From Botrimarina colliarenosi (GTDB lineage Bacteria; Planctomycetota; Planctomycetia; Pirellulales; Lacipirellulaceae): a stretch of DNA of 64,000 nucleotides. The stretch is taken from the NCBI RefSeq assembly GCF_007859955.1, contig NZ_SJPR01000004.1, positions 248,001 to 312,000 of the forward strand, written 5' to 3'. Shown here in pieces: positions 18,204-26,408 of the stretch; positions within the stretch are counted from its first letter, which is position 1; each line of letters begins with the position of its first letter. The translations under genes were made by a program, and so were the position numbers. The notes beneath the pieces are model-generated. The model was not told the DNA's origin. It saw only the letters and a program-made list of their open reading frames with translations, and did not search any database.

Positions 18204-21200
18204 TCACCCCGCTTTGCGGAGCGACACGCGCACCTCCGGGCCCTCCGCACCAGCGCCCTCGGCCGGGCTGTAGAGCGCCGGCTCGTCGCGGCCGTCGCCG
18301 TCCCAGTCGCCCACGACCGGCTTGCCGTCCGTTCCGTCGGCGAGCGCCTGGTCGGTCGCTGCGAGCTCCATCTCTTCGAGCTCGCCATCGCCGTCCGCGT
18401 CGACCAGCCAGCGGCCGTGGCGATAGACGCCCAGGTCGTCGACGCCGTCGCCGTTGAAGTCGCCCACCAACGGGGTGTCGCCCGCCTGGCCGAGCGTGAC
18501 CGCGCGGTCGTGCTCGTCGAGCCGGCCGTCGCCGTTCGTGTCGAGGTTCCACGAGCCATCGCGGAAGACGCCGATCGTGCGGACGCCGTCGCCGTTCCAG
18601 TCGCCGACCACCGGGGCGTCACCCGGGGCGCCGTAGTGGAAGACGTGGTCGATCAGGTCGGCGCGCCGGCCCTGAATCTTCTCACGGAGTCGCGCCAGTA
18701 AGCGGGCGCCGCTGGTGGCGTTCTCTTGCGTCGGCGGCATGTTCTTCGCGAGATCGGCGTGCGATCCAGGGTAGTTGGCGACGTCGGGCATGCCGGGCTC
18801 GCGCTCGATCGCGTGCGGGTCGCGGGGCCAAGCGGGGCCGTAGATGCCGATGTCGGTCTTGCCGTCGCCGTCCCAGTCACCGGTGACCGGCAGGTCGTCC
18901 CGCGAACCGAGCTGCGCCCACAGGTCGCCGACGCCCCACCGGCCATCGCCGTCGAGGTCGAGGTACCAGTCGCCGTCGATAAAGACGCCGACATCGGTGA
19001 CGCCGTCGCCGTCCCAATCGCCCGCCACGGGGATCGCATCCTCTAAGCCGAAGAGCAGGTCGCTCAGTTCGGTCCCCTCGACGTCGTTGGCAAGCAGCCG
19101 CCACTTGGCCTGGCTGAGTTGCGACTCGCTCCGCTCGGAGCCCTGCCAGAGGTCGTCCGTCGATTGCGACGCAAACCGCATCGGGGTGTTCTCCGAAGCG
19201 TACGCGCGGGGCTGGCCCGCGTTGACGACGCTAAGGTGCCACGTGTAGCCGACCGCCTGGCTTGAGCCGCCGTAGATCTCTTCGCCCGGCCGTGGCGGCG
19301 GCGGCAAGGGCCGTAGTGGCAACGGCGTGCCGGGCGTCAGCGCTGTCGGCGGGGTGTAGGGCGGCTCGGGCGTCGGTGTGTCGGGCGGGAGCCAACCACG
19401 GTAGGTCGTCACCTCGCTGAAGTTGTTTTCTCGAGAGAAATCGCCGGCGGTGATGTCGATCCGCGCGATAAAGTCGTCGCCATAATCGAGCCCAAACGGG
19501 ATCGGATTCTGCGGCACGCTGGGGTCGGTCGGGTTGCGGGCGTCGCCGCCGGTGGTCCCCGCCGTGTCGAGGCCGTCGAGGAAGCCGCTCGGCTGCACCT
19601 CGACAACGCCGTACGAACCGGCCGGCAGCCCGAGGAACTCGTAGTAGCCGTTGGCGTCGGTGACGGTCTCGAAAACCCCGTCGGTGTAGGTCCCCGGCAA
19701 AGCGACGATCAAGGCGGCGCCAAGCGGCGCGTCGAGCTCGGTCTCGCCCGGCTTGAGCTGATAGAGCGGGGCGCCCGTCGTCCCGTTAACGAGCCGCACC
19801 ACAACGCCCGCCAGTGGCGTATCGTCAGCGGTCCGCTGGCCGTCCTTCAGGTTGTAGATACTGTCCGGCAGGGCGCCGTTGTTCGACAGGATCGCGCCGC
19901 CGTCTACGAAGACGTAGCCCGACAGCGCCGCCGGAGGGGCCTCGCAGAAGTCGTAATGGACGCCATGGATGTCCGAGCCAATCGTGATCTGGCTTACAAG
20001 GTCGTTTGTGACGACGCCGCCGACCGACCCCGCCATCTCGACGCCGTCGAAGTAACCCGCTGGCTGCACCTCGCGGACCGAGTAGACGCCCGGCGCGAGA
20101 TTGTCGAAGCGATAAGCGCCAGACGCGTCGGTTGTCGTCGTGCGGATCACGGCGCCACTGGCGTCGAGCAGCTGGATCACGACTCCCAGGATCGGCGTCT
20201 GCGGGCTGCCGTCCATGCAGTCGCCGGTGGGCGAGCTGGTGACGCGGCCCGCGATCGAGCCGGGCAGCAGCTCGCCGAAGTTGTACTCACGGGCGTCGTC
20301 GCCAAACTCGAGCGTGATCTCACAGATCATATCGCCCGGGTTGGTCGCGTCGCCCCCCTCGGTGCCGGCCGTATCGAGGCCGTCGAGCCAGCCGGTCGGC
20401 TGAACCTCCATGACGCAGTAAGTGCCCGCGTCGAGGTTCGTGAACTGATAGAAGCCGCGGCTGTCGGTCACCGCCCGCAGGCCGGTGTCCGTGCCATCGC
20501 CACGGAGCAGCTTGAGAGTCACCTGCGGGATCGGCTCTTCGCCCGGATCGCGGACGCCGTCGTTGCTGCGGTCGTGGTAGACGTAGCCCGACAAGTTAAC
20601 GCCGACATGCTCGCAGAAGTCGTACTCGGTGGCGTGGACGTCCGAGCCGATCACGACGTTCGACAGCAGGTCGTCGGTCGCGACGCCGCCGGCGGTGCCG
20701 ACGTGCTCATCGCCGTCGTAGTAGCCGGTCGGCTGCAGCTCGCGCACCTGGTACTCGCCCGGCTTCAGGCCGGTGAACGAATAGCGGCCCAGCGAGTCGG
20801 TCGTCGTGGTCTGCAGCACCGCGCCCTGCGGCGACAGCAGCTGAATCGTCACGCCCGACAGCAAGATCTCCGGGTCATCGAAGCTGCAGTCGCCGTCGGT
20901 CGAGGCGTGCACGCGCCCGGCGATCGACCCGGCCAGCAGCTCGCCGAAGTTGTAGTTGACCGCGTTGTCGCCGTACTGCAGCACCGCGCCGGTCAGCAGG
21001 TCGTTGGCGACCGCGCCCCCCTTCGAGCCGATCGTGTCCTTGCCGTCGAACCAGCCGGCGGGCTGCGTCTCGCGGACGCCGTAGGTCCCCGCGTCGAGGT
21101 TCGTGAACTCGTAGTAGCCCAGCGCGTCGGTCGTCGCAAAAACGCCGGTCCCTTGCCCCGCCGCATCGAGCAGTTCGAGCGTCACCCCCGCGATCGGGTC

Positions 21201-23321
21201 CTCGCTCGCGTCCTTCACGCCGTCGTCCGACTGGTCGTGATAGACGTAGCCCGAGAGGCTAGCGCCGACGTGCTCGCAAAAGTCGTAACGGACCGCGTCG
21301 ATGTCCGAGCCGAGGTCGATCGAGGCGATCACGTCGTTGGTTGCCAAGACGCCACCCACCGAGCCAATGTGCTCGTCGCCGTCGTAGTAGCCCGCGGGCT
21401 GCAGCTCACGAACCTGGTAAACGCCGGGCGGCAGGTTGTCGAACTTGTACTCGCCCGCCGCATTGGTCTGGGTCGTCCGCAGGAGGTTCCCCTGCGCGTC
21501 GAGCAGTTGGATCGTGACGTTCGGGATCACGAAGTCGGGGTCGTCCGGGTCGCAGTCGGGCGTGTTGTGCCCCGTCACTCGGCCCGCGATGGAGCCGGGC
21601 TGCAATTCGCCGAAGTTGTACTCGCGGGCGTCGTCGCCGAAGTCGAGCGTGATCTCGCAGATCATGTCGCCCGGATTGGTCGCGTCGCCGCCGAGCGTGC
21701 CGGCCGTGTCGAGGCCGTCGATCCAGTTTTCGGGATGGACCTCCATGACACAGTACGTGCCGCGGTCGAGGTTGTTGAACTTGTAGAGGCCCGTGGAGTC
21801 GGTCACCGCCCGGAGGCCGGTGTCCGTCCCGTCGGCGCGGAGCAATTTGACCGTCACGCCGGCGATCGGCTCCTCGCCCGGGTCGCGCGAGCCGTCGTTC
21901 GAGCGGTCGTGATAGACGTAGCCCGAGAGCATCGCGCCGACGTGCTCGCAGAAGTCGTACTCGACGGCGTCCTCGTCCGACCCGATGGCGATGCCGGAGA
22001 TCAGGTCGTCGCTCGAGACCACGCCGCCCGCCGAGCCGACGTGCTCGTCGCCGTCGTACCAGCCGGTCGGCTGCAGTTCGCGGACTTGGTATTCGCCGGG
22101 ACGCAAGCCGGTAAACGAGTAGCGGCCTTCCTCGTCGGTCGTGGTCGTCTGCAGCACCACGCCTTGAGGCGAGAGCAGCTGAATCGTAACGCCTTCAATG
22201 ACAAAGTCGGGATCGTCCGGGTCGCAGTCGGGACGGTTGTGGCCGGTGACACGGCCCGCGATCGAACCGGCCAGCAGCTCGCCGAAGTTGTAGTTGACCG
22301 CGCGGTCGCCCCAGTTGAGGACGGCGCCGCTCAGCAGGTCGTTGGCGACGGCGCCGCCGTTCGAGCCGATCGTGTCCTTGCCGTCGAACCAGCCGGTGGG
22401 CTGCGTCTCGCGGACGCCGTACGTGCCAGCGACCAAGTCGCGGAACTCGTAGTAGCCTTGGGCGTTGGTGGTCGTGTAGACGCCGGTCCCCTGCCCCGCG
22501 GCGTCGAGCAGCTCGACCGTCACGCCAGAGATCGCCTCTTCGCCGGCGTCACGGGCGCCGTCGTCGTCGCGGTCGTGGTAGACGTAGCCCGAGATCCGCG
22601 CAAGCTCGACCTGCTGCGCCCGCGCGACGGCGCCGGCGGTGCGGTCGACGTAGTTGACGCTCGTGTCGTAGGCGTCGTTGGGTAGCCTGCTAAGCGTCGC
22701 CCCGGCGGCGGCCTCCTCGGCGGCGAAGTTGGCGTCGAACGCGTCGAAGTACAACGCCTCCATCGTCAGATCGACAAAGCCCGGCGCGCTGAAGTCGCCG
22801 GTGAGGGTCGTCCCTTCGAACTCGGCGCCCTCGGCGAGCGGGTTCGGGTTCGGGCCGAGCTTGGTGACGCCCCACTCGTCGACGTCGATCGAGAAGACCA
22901 GCTTCTCGCCCGCCTCGAAGCCGCTGAAGTTGAAGACGATCGTCATGCCGCCGTCGAGCACCTCGACGCTGGTCACCGTGAAGCCGTCGCTCTCGACCTC
23001 CGCGTAGCCGACCGAGCCGAACGAGCCCGGGGTCGCCGGCAGGGTGTCGAAGAAGATGTCGCCGGCGGTCAGGCCGTCGCCCAGCTTGTCGCCGTCGATG
23101 ACGAGGCGGTCGAGCGTCGTCCCCGCGGCGCCGCCGACGAACGACACCTGGATCGTGTCGGGGCGGCTGTCGTCACCGGTGGCCTCCTCGAAGTAGACCG
23201 AGCCCAGCAGCACGTCGGCCGCCATCATACGGCGGTCCTCCACCTGCTCGAAGCGCGTGCGTCGGGGGGCGCGTAGCGCCTGACGCGAGGGGCGGCCGAG
23301 TAGCTTGGTGAATAGTCCCAC
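18204..23321 (-). CDS. Giant SdrD_B/Cna-B repeat surface protein with FG-GAP-like C-terminus
   Basis: 1705 residues. The start has a basic segment and RTRFEQVEDRRMMAADV, a planctomycete leader type found on very large secreted proteins. Residues 40-240 form a domain with an EEATGDDSRPDTIQVSF opening. From residue 245 to about 1330 there are nine Cna-B/SdrD_B folds in alternation: GYVYHDxxxDGxRD types at 245, 467, 691, 912 and 1135, and AGRVTxxxxxDC types between them, so the unit is a pair of about 222 residues. The pair includes YYEFTNLDAGTYGVRETQP and YNFGELLAGSIAGRV. After a Pro-rich linker, residues 1430-1690 have VxGDWDGDGxTDxGVF repeats, the calcium-binding FG-GAP/VCBS type. GTG start at 23321 with AAGGA upstream. 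Likely a stalk or adhesin outside the cell. Confidence 0.9.
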   Translation of the reverse strand: MGLFTKLLGRPSRQALRAPRRTRFEQVEDRRMMAADVLLGSVYFEEATGDDSRPDTIQVSFVGGAAGTTLDRLVIDGDKLGDGLTAGDIFFDTLPATPGSFGSVGYAEVESDGFTVTSVEVLDGGMTIVFNFSGFEAGEKLVFSIDVDEWGVTKLGPNPNPLAEGAEFEGTTLTGDFSAPGFVDLTMEALYFDAFDANFAAEEAAAGATLSRLPNDAYDTSVNYVDRTAGAVARAQQVELARISGYVYHDRDDDGARDAGEEAISGVTVELLDAAGQGTGVYTTTNAQGYYEFRDLVAGTYGVRETQPTGWFDGKDTIGSNGGAVANDLLSGAVLNWGDRAVNYNFGELLAGSIAGRVTGHNRPDCDPDDPDFVIEGVTIQLLSPQGVVLQTTTTDEEGRYSFTGLRPGEYQVRELQPTGWYDGDEHVGSAGGVVSSDDLISGIAIGSDEDAVEYDFCEHVGAMLSGYVYHDRSNDGSRDPGEEPIAGVTVKLLRADGTDTGLRAVTDSTGLYKFNNLDRGTYCVMEVHPENWIDGLDTAGTLGGDATNPGDMICEITLDFGDDAREYNFGELQPGSIAGRVTGHNTPDCDPDDPDFVIPNVTIQLLDAQGNLLRTTQTNAAGEYKFDNLPPGVYQVRELQPAGYYDGDEHIGSVGGVLATNDVIASIDLGSDIDAVRYDFCEHVGASLSGYVYHDQSDDGVKDASEDPIAGVTLELLDAAGQGTGVFATTDALGYYEFTNLDAGTYGVRETQPAGWFDGKDTIGSKGGAVANDLLTGAVLQYGDNAVNYNFGELLAGSIAGRVHASTDGDCSFDDPEILLSGVTIQLLSPQGAVLQTTTTDSLGRYSFTGLKPGEYQVRELQPTGYYDGDEHVGTAGGVATDDLLSNVVIGSDVHATEYDFCEHVGVNLSGYVYHDRSNDGVRDPGEEPIPQVTLKLLRGDGTDTGLRAVTDSRGFYQFTNLDAGTYCVMEVQPTGWLDGLDTAGTEGGDATNPGDMICEITLEFGDDAREYNFGELLPGSIAGRVTSSPTGDCMDGSPQTPILGVVIQLLDASGAVIRTTTTDASGAYRFDNLAPGVYSVREVQPAGYFDGVEMAGSVGGVVTNDLVSQITIGSDIHGVHYDFCEAPPAALSGYVFVDGGAILSNNGALPDSIYNLKDGQRTADDTPLAGVVVRLVNGTTGAPLYQLKPGETELDAPLGAALIVALPGTYTDGVFETVTDANGYYEFLGLPAGSYGVVEVQPSGFLDGLDTAGTTGGDARNPTDPSVPQNPIPFGLDYGDDFIARIDITAGDFSRENNFSEVTTYRGWLPPDTPTPEPPYTPPTALTPGTPLPLRPLPPPPRPGEEIYGGSSQAVGYTWHLSVVNAGQPRAYASENTPMRFASQSTDDLWQGSERSESQLSQAKWRLLANDVEGTELSDLLFGLEDAIPVAGDWDGDGVTDVGVFIDGDWYLDLDGDGRWGVGDLWAQLGSRDDLPVTGDWDGDGKTDIGIYGPAWPRDPHAIEREPGMPDVANYPGSHADLAKNMPPTQENATSGARLLARLREKIQGRRADLIDHVFHYGAPGDAPVVGDWNGDGVRTIGVFRDGSWNLDTNGDGRLDEHDRAVTLGQAGDTPLVGDFNGDGVDDLGVYRHGRWLVDADGDGELEEMELAATDQALADGTDGKPVVGDWDGDGRDEPALYSPAEGAGAEGPEVRVSLRKAG
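19900..22595. repeat. Approximately 666-bp tandem super-repeat coding for paired SdrD_B domains
   Basis: The five GYV(Y/F) domain starts fall at 22589, 21923, 21251, 20588 and 19919, giving spacings of 666, 672, 663 and 669 bases. Within each unit an A-type and a B-type domain alternate, and A repeats resemble A repeats more than their B neighbours. This indicates duplication of a two-domain unit. The near-identity would favour recombination and copy-number change, and could collapse in short-read assemblies. Confidence 0.85.
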
Positions 23322-23398
23322 GGGTTTTCGTCCTTGAAACCGGCGGTGAGTACGGTTGTTTCTGGTGCGGGCTCGGCGTCCTTGCCGAGGGACCGACT

Positions 23399-24469
23399 TC
23401 AGCGTGTTTTTGGCGCCGTTTTGGCGGCGGTCGTCGCGACGGGCAGATTGGCGGGGTCGAGGTCCCAGACCCGGACCGTCGTATCAAATGAGCCCGACAC
23501 GAGTCGACGGCCATCGTCGCTGACCGCCAGCGCCGCCACCGTCCCGGTGTGGCCCCGGAGCACGGTCCGCTCGGCCCGGGTCTCGGCGTCCCACAGCGTG
23601 ATTTCGTTCTGCGTGTCGCCGACCGCTAGCACCCGCTCGTCAAGAAACGCCAACGAGTGGACCTTGCCGGGCCGGACCAGCAGTTCGTCCGGGACGCCGC
23701 CGAAGCCGTCTCGGTCGCGACGCCAGAGCCGCACCGCGGGGCTGTCGCCGCCGGCGGCGAGCGTCTCTCCGTCCGGCGAGAACGCCAGCGCGCGGACGCG
23801 GCGGCCATCGCTCGGCAAGTCGCGTGGTCCGCCCGACGCCACCTGATCCCACATCCGCACGACCCCGTTGCGGCCCGCCGCGGCGACCCAGCGACCGTCC
23901 GGTGAGAACGCCACCGCCCGGGTGTCTTCGCAGGCGCAGCCCTGCTCTTCCGGCGCCGCGTCGTCCGCCGCGTCGAGGTCGAACACCCGCAGCGAATCAC
24001 CGAACCCAGCGGTGGCGACCGCCTGCCCGTCCGGGCGCCAAGCGACCGCTTGCAGCGCGCCGCCAGCCAGTCGGCGTACGACCAACTCGGGCGAACCAAC
24101 GCCGAGGCTCCAGAGGCAGACCGTATGGTCGGCCGACACCGTCGCGAGCCGGCGGCCGTCGGCGGCGAAGCGGGCCCCGCGGACCCAATCGCCGTGGGCG
24201 GTCAGGTTGTTGAGCGCGACGCCATCGGCGGCGTTCCAGATGCGGACGTGGTGGTCGTCTCCGCCGGCGGCGATCCGCTGTCCGTCGCCAGAAATCGCGA
24301 CCGCCGTGACGACCGTCGGGCGGTTGTCGTCGGCTTCCGCGCCGCGCATCCGCAGCACCAGCCTCTCGGCCGGCGACGACGCCAGCGTAGCGCCAGCGCA
24401 GAGCACGAGCGCCAGCGTGCAGAGCACGAGCGCCAGCATCGTGGCGGCTCGGGTCGACGGAATTCGCAC
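23399..24469 (-). CDS. Secreted WD40 repeat protein, one seven-blade propeller
   Basis: 356 residues. A signal-like hydrophobic start (MLALVLCTLALVLCAGATLA after a short basic segment) is followed by seven WD40 blades ending RIWN, CLWS, RVFD, RMWD, RLWR, TLWD and RVWD, which would close one seven-blade propeller. Phrases such as VAFSPDGRWVAAAG are typical. GTG 24469 is proposed because GGGAG lies about 9 bases upstream; the next ATG is at 24439 and an upstream GTG at 24583 would bury the signal peptide. It ends 77 bases before the SdrD_B gene on the same strand, so the two may be co-transcribed as a surface pair. Partner and ligand are unknown. Confidence 0.85.
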   Translation of the reverse strand: MRIPSTRAATMLALVLCTLALVLCAGATLASSPAERLVLRMRGAEADDNRPTVVTAVAISGDGQRIAAGGDDHHVRIWNAADGVALNNLTAHGDWVRGARFAADGRRLATVSADHTVCLWSLGVGSPELVVRRLAGGALQAVAWRPDGQAVATAGFGDSLRVFDLDAADDAAPEEQGCACEDTRAVAFSPDGRWVAAAGRNGVVRMWDQVASGGPRDLPSDGRRVRALAFSPDGETLAAGGDSPAVRLWRRDRDGFGGVPDELLVRPGKVHSLAFLDERVLAVGDTQNEITLWDAETRAERTVLRGHTGTVAALAVSDDGRRLVSGSFDTTVRVWDLDPANLPVATTAAKTAPKTR

Positions 24470-24607
24470 GGCGTTATCTCCCGCAAGGTCAACCGAAAAG
24501 ACAGAGTCCTTTCCGGTATCGTCGCGGGGGTCGCCGTCGCCTGACAGAATTGGCGAGAGAAGGCCGCTTCGCCGTGCTAGCACAGCCGGCAGTGGCTCTA
24601 AGAAGGC

Positions 24608-24676
24608 GAACCACTAAGGAACGACGGAACCAAGGGATCGATTCCCTTCATAGCACTCCTCGGTTCCTTTGTGGTT
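24608..24676. repeat. Nested inverted repeat of the AACCACnAAGGAAC type
   Basis: Outer arms GAACCACTAAGGAAC (24608-24622) and GTTCCTTTGTGGTT (24663-24676) enclose a smaller palindrome AAGGGATCGATTCCCTT (24632-24648). The right arm covers the TAA stop of the gene at 24675-26354. It may be an interspersed repeat that also ends that transcript. Confidence 0.65.
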
Positions 24677-26354
24677 AATCGACCTCGTCCGCTTCGGCCG
24701 CGTCATCTTGGTCGGCTTGCTCGGCGCCATCGTCCGACGCCTCTGGATCGACGGATTGCGTGGAGGGATCGACCGACTCGGCAGCGTCTTCTTGCTCGAT
24801 GGCCCCGAGCCTCTGGCGACGTTCCCTGAGCTGCAGCTGGAAGACCTGTTCGCTGTCAAAGTTCTCGATGATCTCCCAGAGGGGGAAGTCCTCGGGGACC
24901 TCTTCGTCAAGTTGCTCGAGCACGTCGTTGTACTCGGTGATGAAGACCATCACGTCGTCGCCGGTTGTCCCCTCGCCGTCCTTCAGCTTGGGGAACTCTT
25001 CGAAGACCTCGGCCCAGCGGTCGAACGCCTCTTCGTAGAGGGCCTTCGCAGCGACCGGGTCGGCCTCCTCGAGGAACTGACGCCGCGCCCGATAGAGCAG
25101 CGACCGCGCCGCGACGGCGGGCTTCGACTGCTCGAACGCACAACGCAGCGCCCAATAGTCGTAGTTCGTGGTGTCTTTGTAGTTGTGGATGTAGCGGGTG
25201 AGCAGCTCTTTCTCCATCAGCTCCGCGGCGATTTCCTTGGCTTCGCGGGCCTTCTCGGGCGCTAGCTCGGCCGCCTTCGCGGCGAGCTTGGCGGGCGTCA
25301 CCTCCAGGATCTGCTTGGCCTCGTAATAGGCTTCGGTCTGCTCCTCGGTCAGCTTGCTAGGATCCGTCTCAGAGGCGACCTTCTGCTCTTCGGTGAGTTG
25401 GGCGCGGGCTTCCGCTTCGACCTCCGCGCGGAGCCCGTCGGCGATCCCTTCGAGTTCGGCGCGCAGCCGCTCGACCTCACCCTGCAGGTACTCCTCGTCG
25501 TTAAAGACCAGGATCTTGCCGGTCGAGTGCTCGATGGGGATGTTGCCGAACTCGCGCCAATCTTGGCCGGCGAGCTTCCAGGCGGCGACCGCCGTGTCGA
25601 AGAGGCCTTCGTCCTCGATCGCCTCGGCGTAGTTCATCTGCGACTTCGGCGCGCTGGAATAGAAGATCGCGGGGCTCTTCTTCCCGAGACTCTTGCCCAG
25701 TTCGTCGACCGAGCGGACGCTGTCGAGGTACGCCTTCTTGCTGACCAACCAGTTGTCGCGCTCCGCGGGCGGACGGTCGACCGGGTGGTATTCGTCGTCG
25801 GTCTTAAAGAGGCGGCGGTACTGCACCTTCTCGTCGGCGCGACCGATCTTCTGGCCGAGGACCCAGCCGTGCTCCCATTGGAGCGTCGGATTGTCGCGGT
25901 TGTAATTAAGCCCCTCTTCGAGGAACTGGATGCCGCGGCGGACCCAGTAGTAGCGGTCGTGATAGTCGTCGAACTCGACCGAGACGTTGTAGCTGAGGTT
26001 CCAACTTTGGAACTTCCAGAACGTGATGAAGTTCGGCTGGAGCTTCGCGAGCTGCTCGAGGGTCGCGGTGAGGTTGGTCCAGTCCTCGACCTTCTTGTAG
26101 TGGTTGGCGTTGTTCCAGAGGAACTGCACGGCCAAGCCCCGCAGGCCGAGCGTCGCCAGCTTGATCGTCTCGCTAGCGGGGTCGATCTCGCCCAAGCCGG
26201 CTTGGCTGAGGCCGTTCTCGGCGCGAAGCTGGGCAAGCTTGCCCCCCTTCGAGTCGACCGTCGCCGGCGCGCTCAGCAGCGACAGCGGGAACAGGAGCGC
26301 AGCGATCACCACGCCGTAGGTGACTTTGCGATAGAAGCTGCTGCGTCGGTTCAT
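24675..26354 (-). CDS. Conserved membrane-anchored protein linked to an ABC exporter, helical repeat type
   Basis: 559 residues. A basic N-terminus and one hydrophobic helix (VTYGVVIAALLFPLSLLSA) anchor or export it. Residues 55-200 have the look of helical TPR-like repeats (WTNLTATLEQLAKLQPNFITFWKFQSWNL split over two helices; RGIQFLEEGLNYNRDNPTLQWEHGW). Residues 290-390 are a long charged helical region rich in Glu, Ala and Lys, and the last 40 residues are an acidic tail of Asp/Glu/Ala. No enzymatic motif was seen. It starts 54 bases after the ABC permease on the same strand, in the order ATPase-permease-this protein, so it is probably a partner of that transporter. I recognise it as a planctomycete-type conserved protein but cannot assign a role. 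Confidence 0.75.
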   Translation of the reverse strand: MNRRSSFYRKVTYGVVIAALLFPLSLLSAPATVDSKGGKLAQLRAENGLSQAGLGEIDPASETIKLATLGLRGLAVQFLWNNANHYKKVEDWTNLTATLEQLAKLQPNFITFWKFQSWNLSYNVSVEFDDYHDRYYWVRRGIQFLEEGLNYNRDNPTLQWEHGWVLGQKIGRADEKVQYRRLFKTDDEYHPVDRPPAERDNWLVSKKAYLDSVRSVDELGKSLGKKSPAIFYSSAPKSQMNYAEAIEDEGLFDTAVAAWKLAGQDWREFGNIPIEHSTGKILVFNDEEYLQGEVERLRAELEGIADGLRAEVEAEARAQLTEEQKVASETDPSKLTEEQTEAYYEAKQILEVTPAKLAAKAAELAPEKAREAKEIAAELMEKELLTRYIHNYKDTTNYDYWALRCAFEQSKPAVAARSLLYRARRQFLEEADPVAAKALYEEAFDRWAEVFEEFPKLKDGEGTTGDDVMVFITEYNDVLEQLDEEVPEDFPLWEIIENFDSEQVFQLQLRERRQRLGAIEQEDAAESVDPSTQSVDPEASDDGAEQADQDDAAEADEVD

Positions 26355-26408
26355 AACGGAGGTCGCGAGATCGGGCGGACGAGCGGAAAAGTTAGGGCGT
26401 CTACTTGC

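Noticed and set aside
19956-22685. A 909-codon plus-strand open frame antisense to the SdrD_B gene
   Set aside because: It mirrors the tandem repeats of the real gene in a high-GC strand, is rich in Val/Arg/Ala/Asp and has no recognised domain; the opposite frame has signal, folds and calcium motifs.
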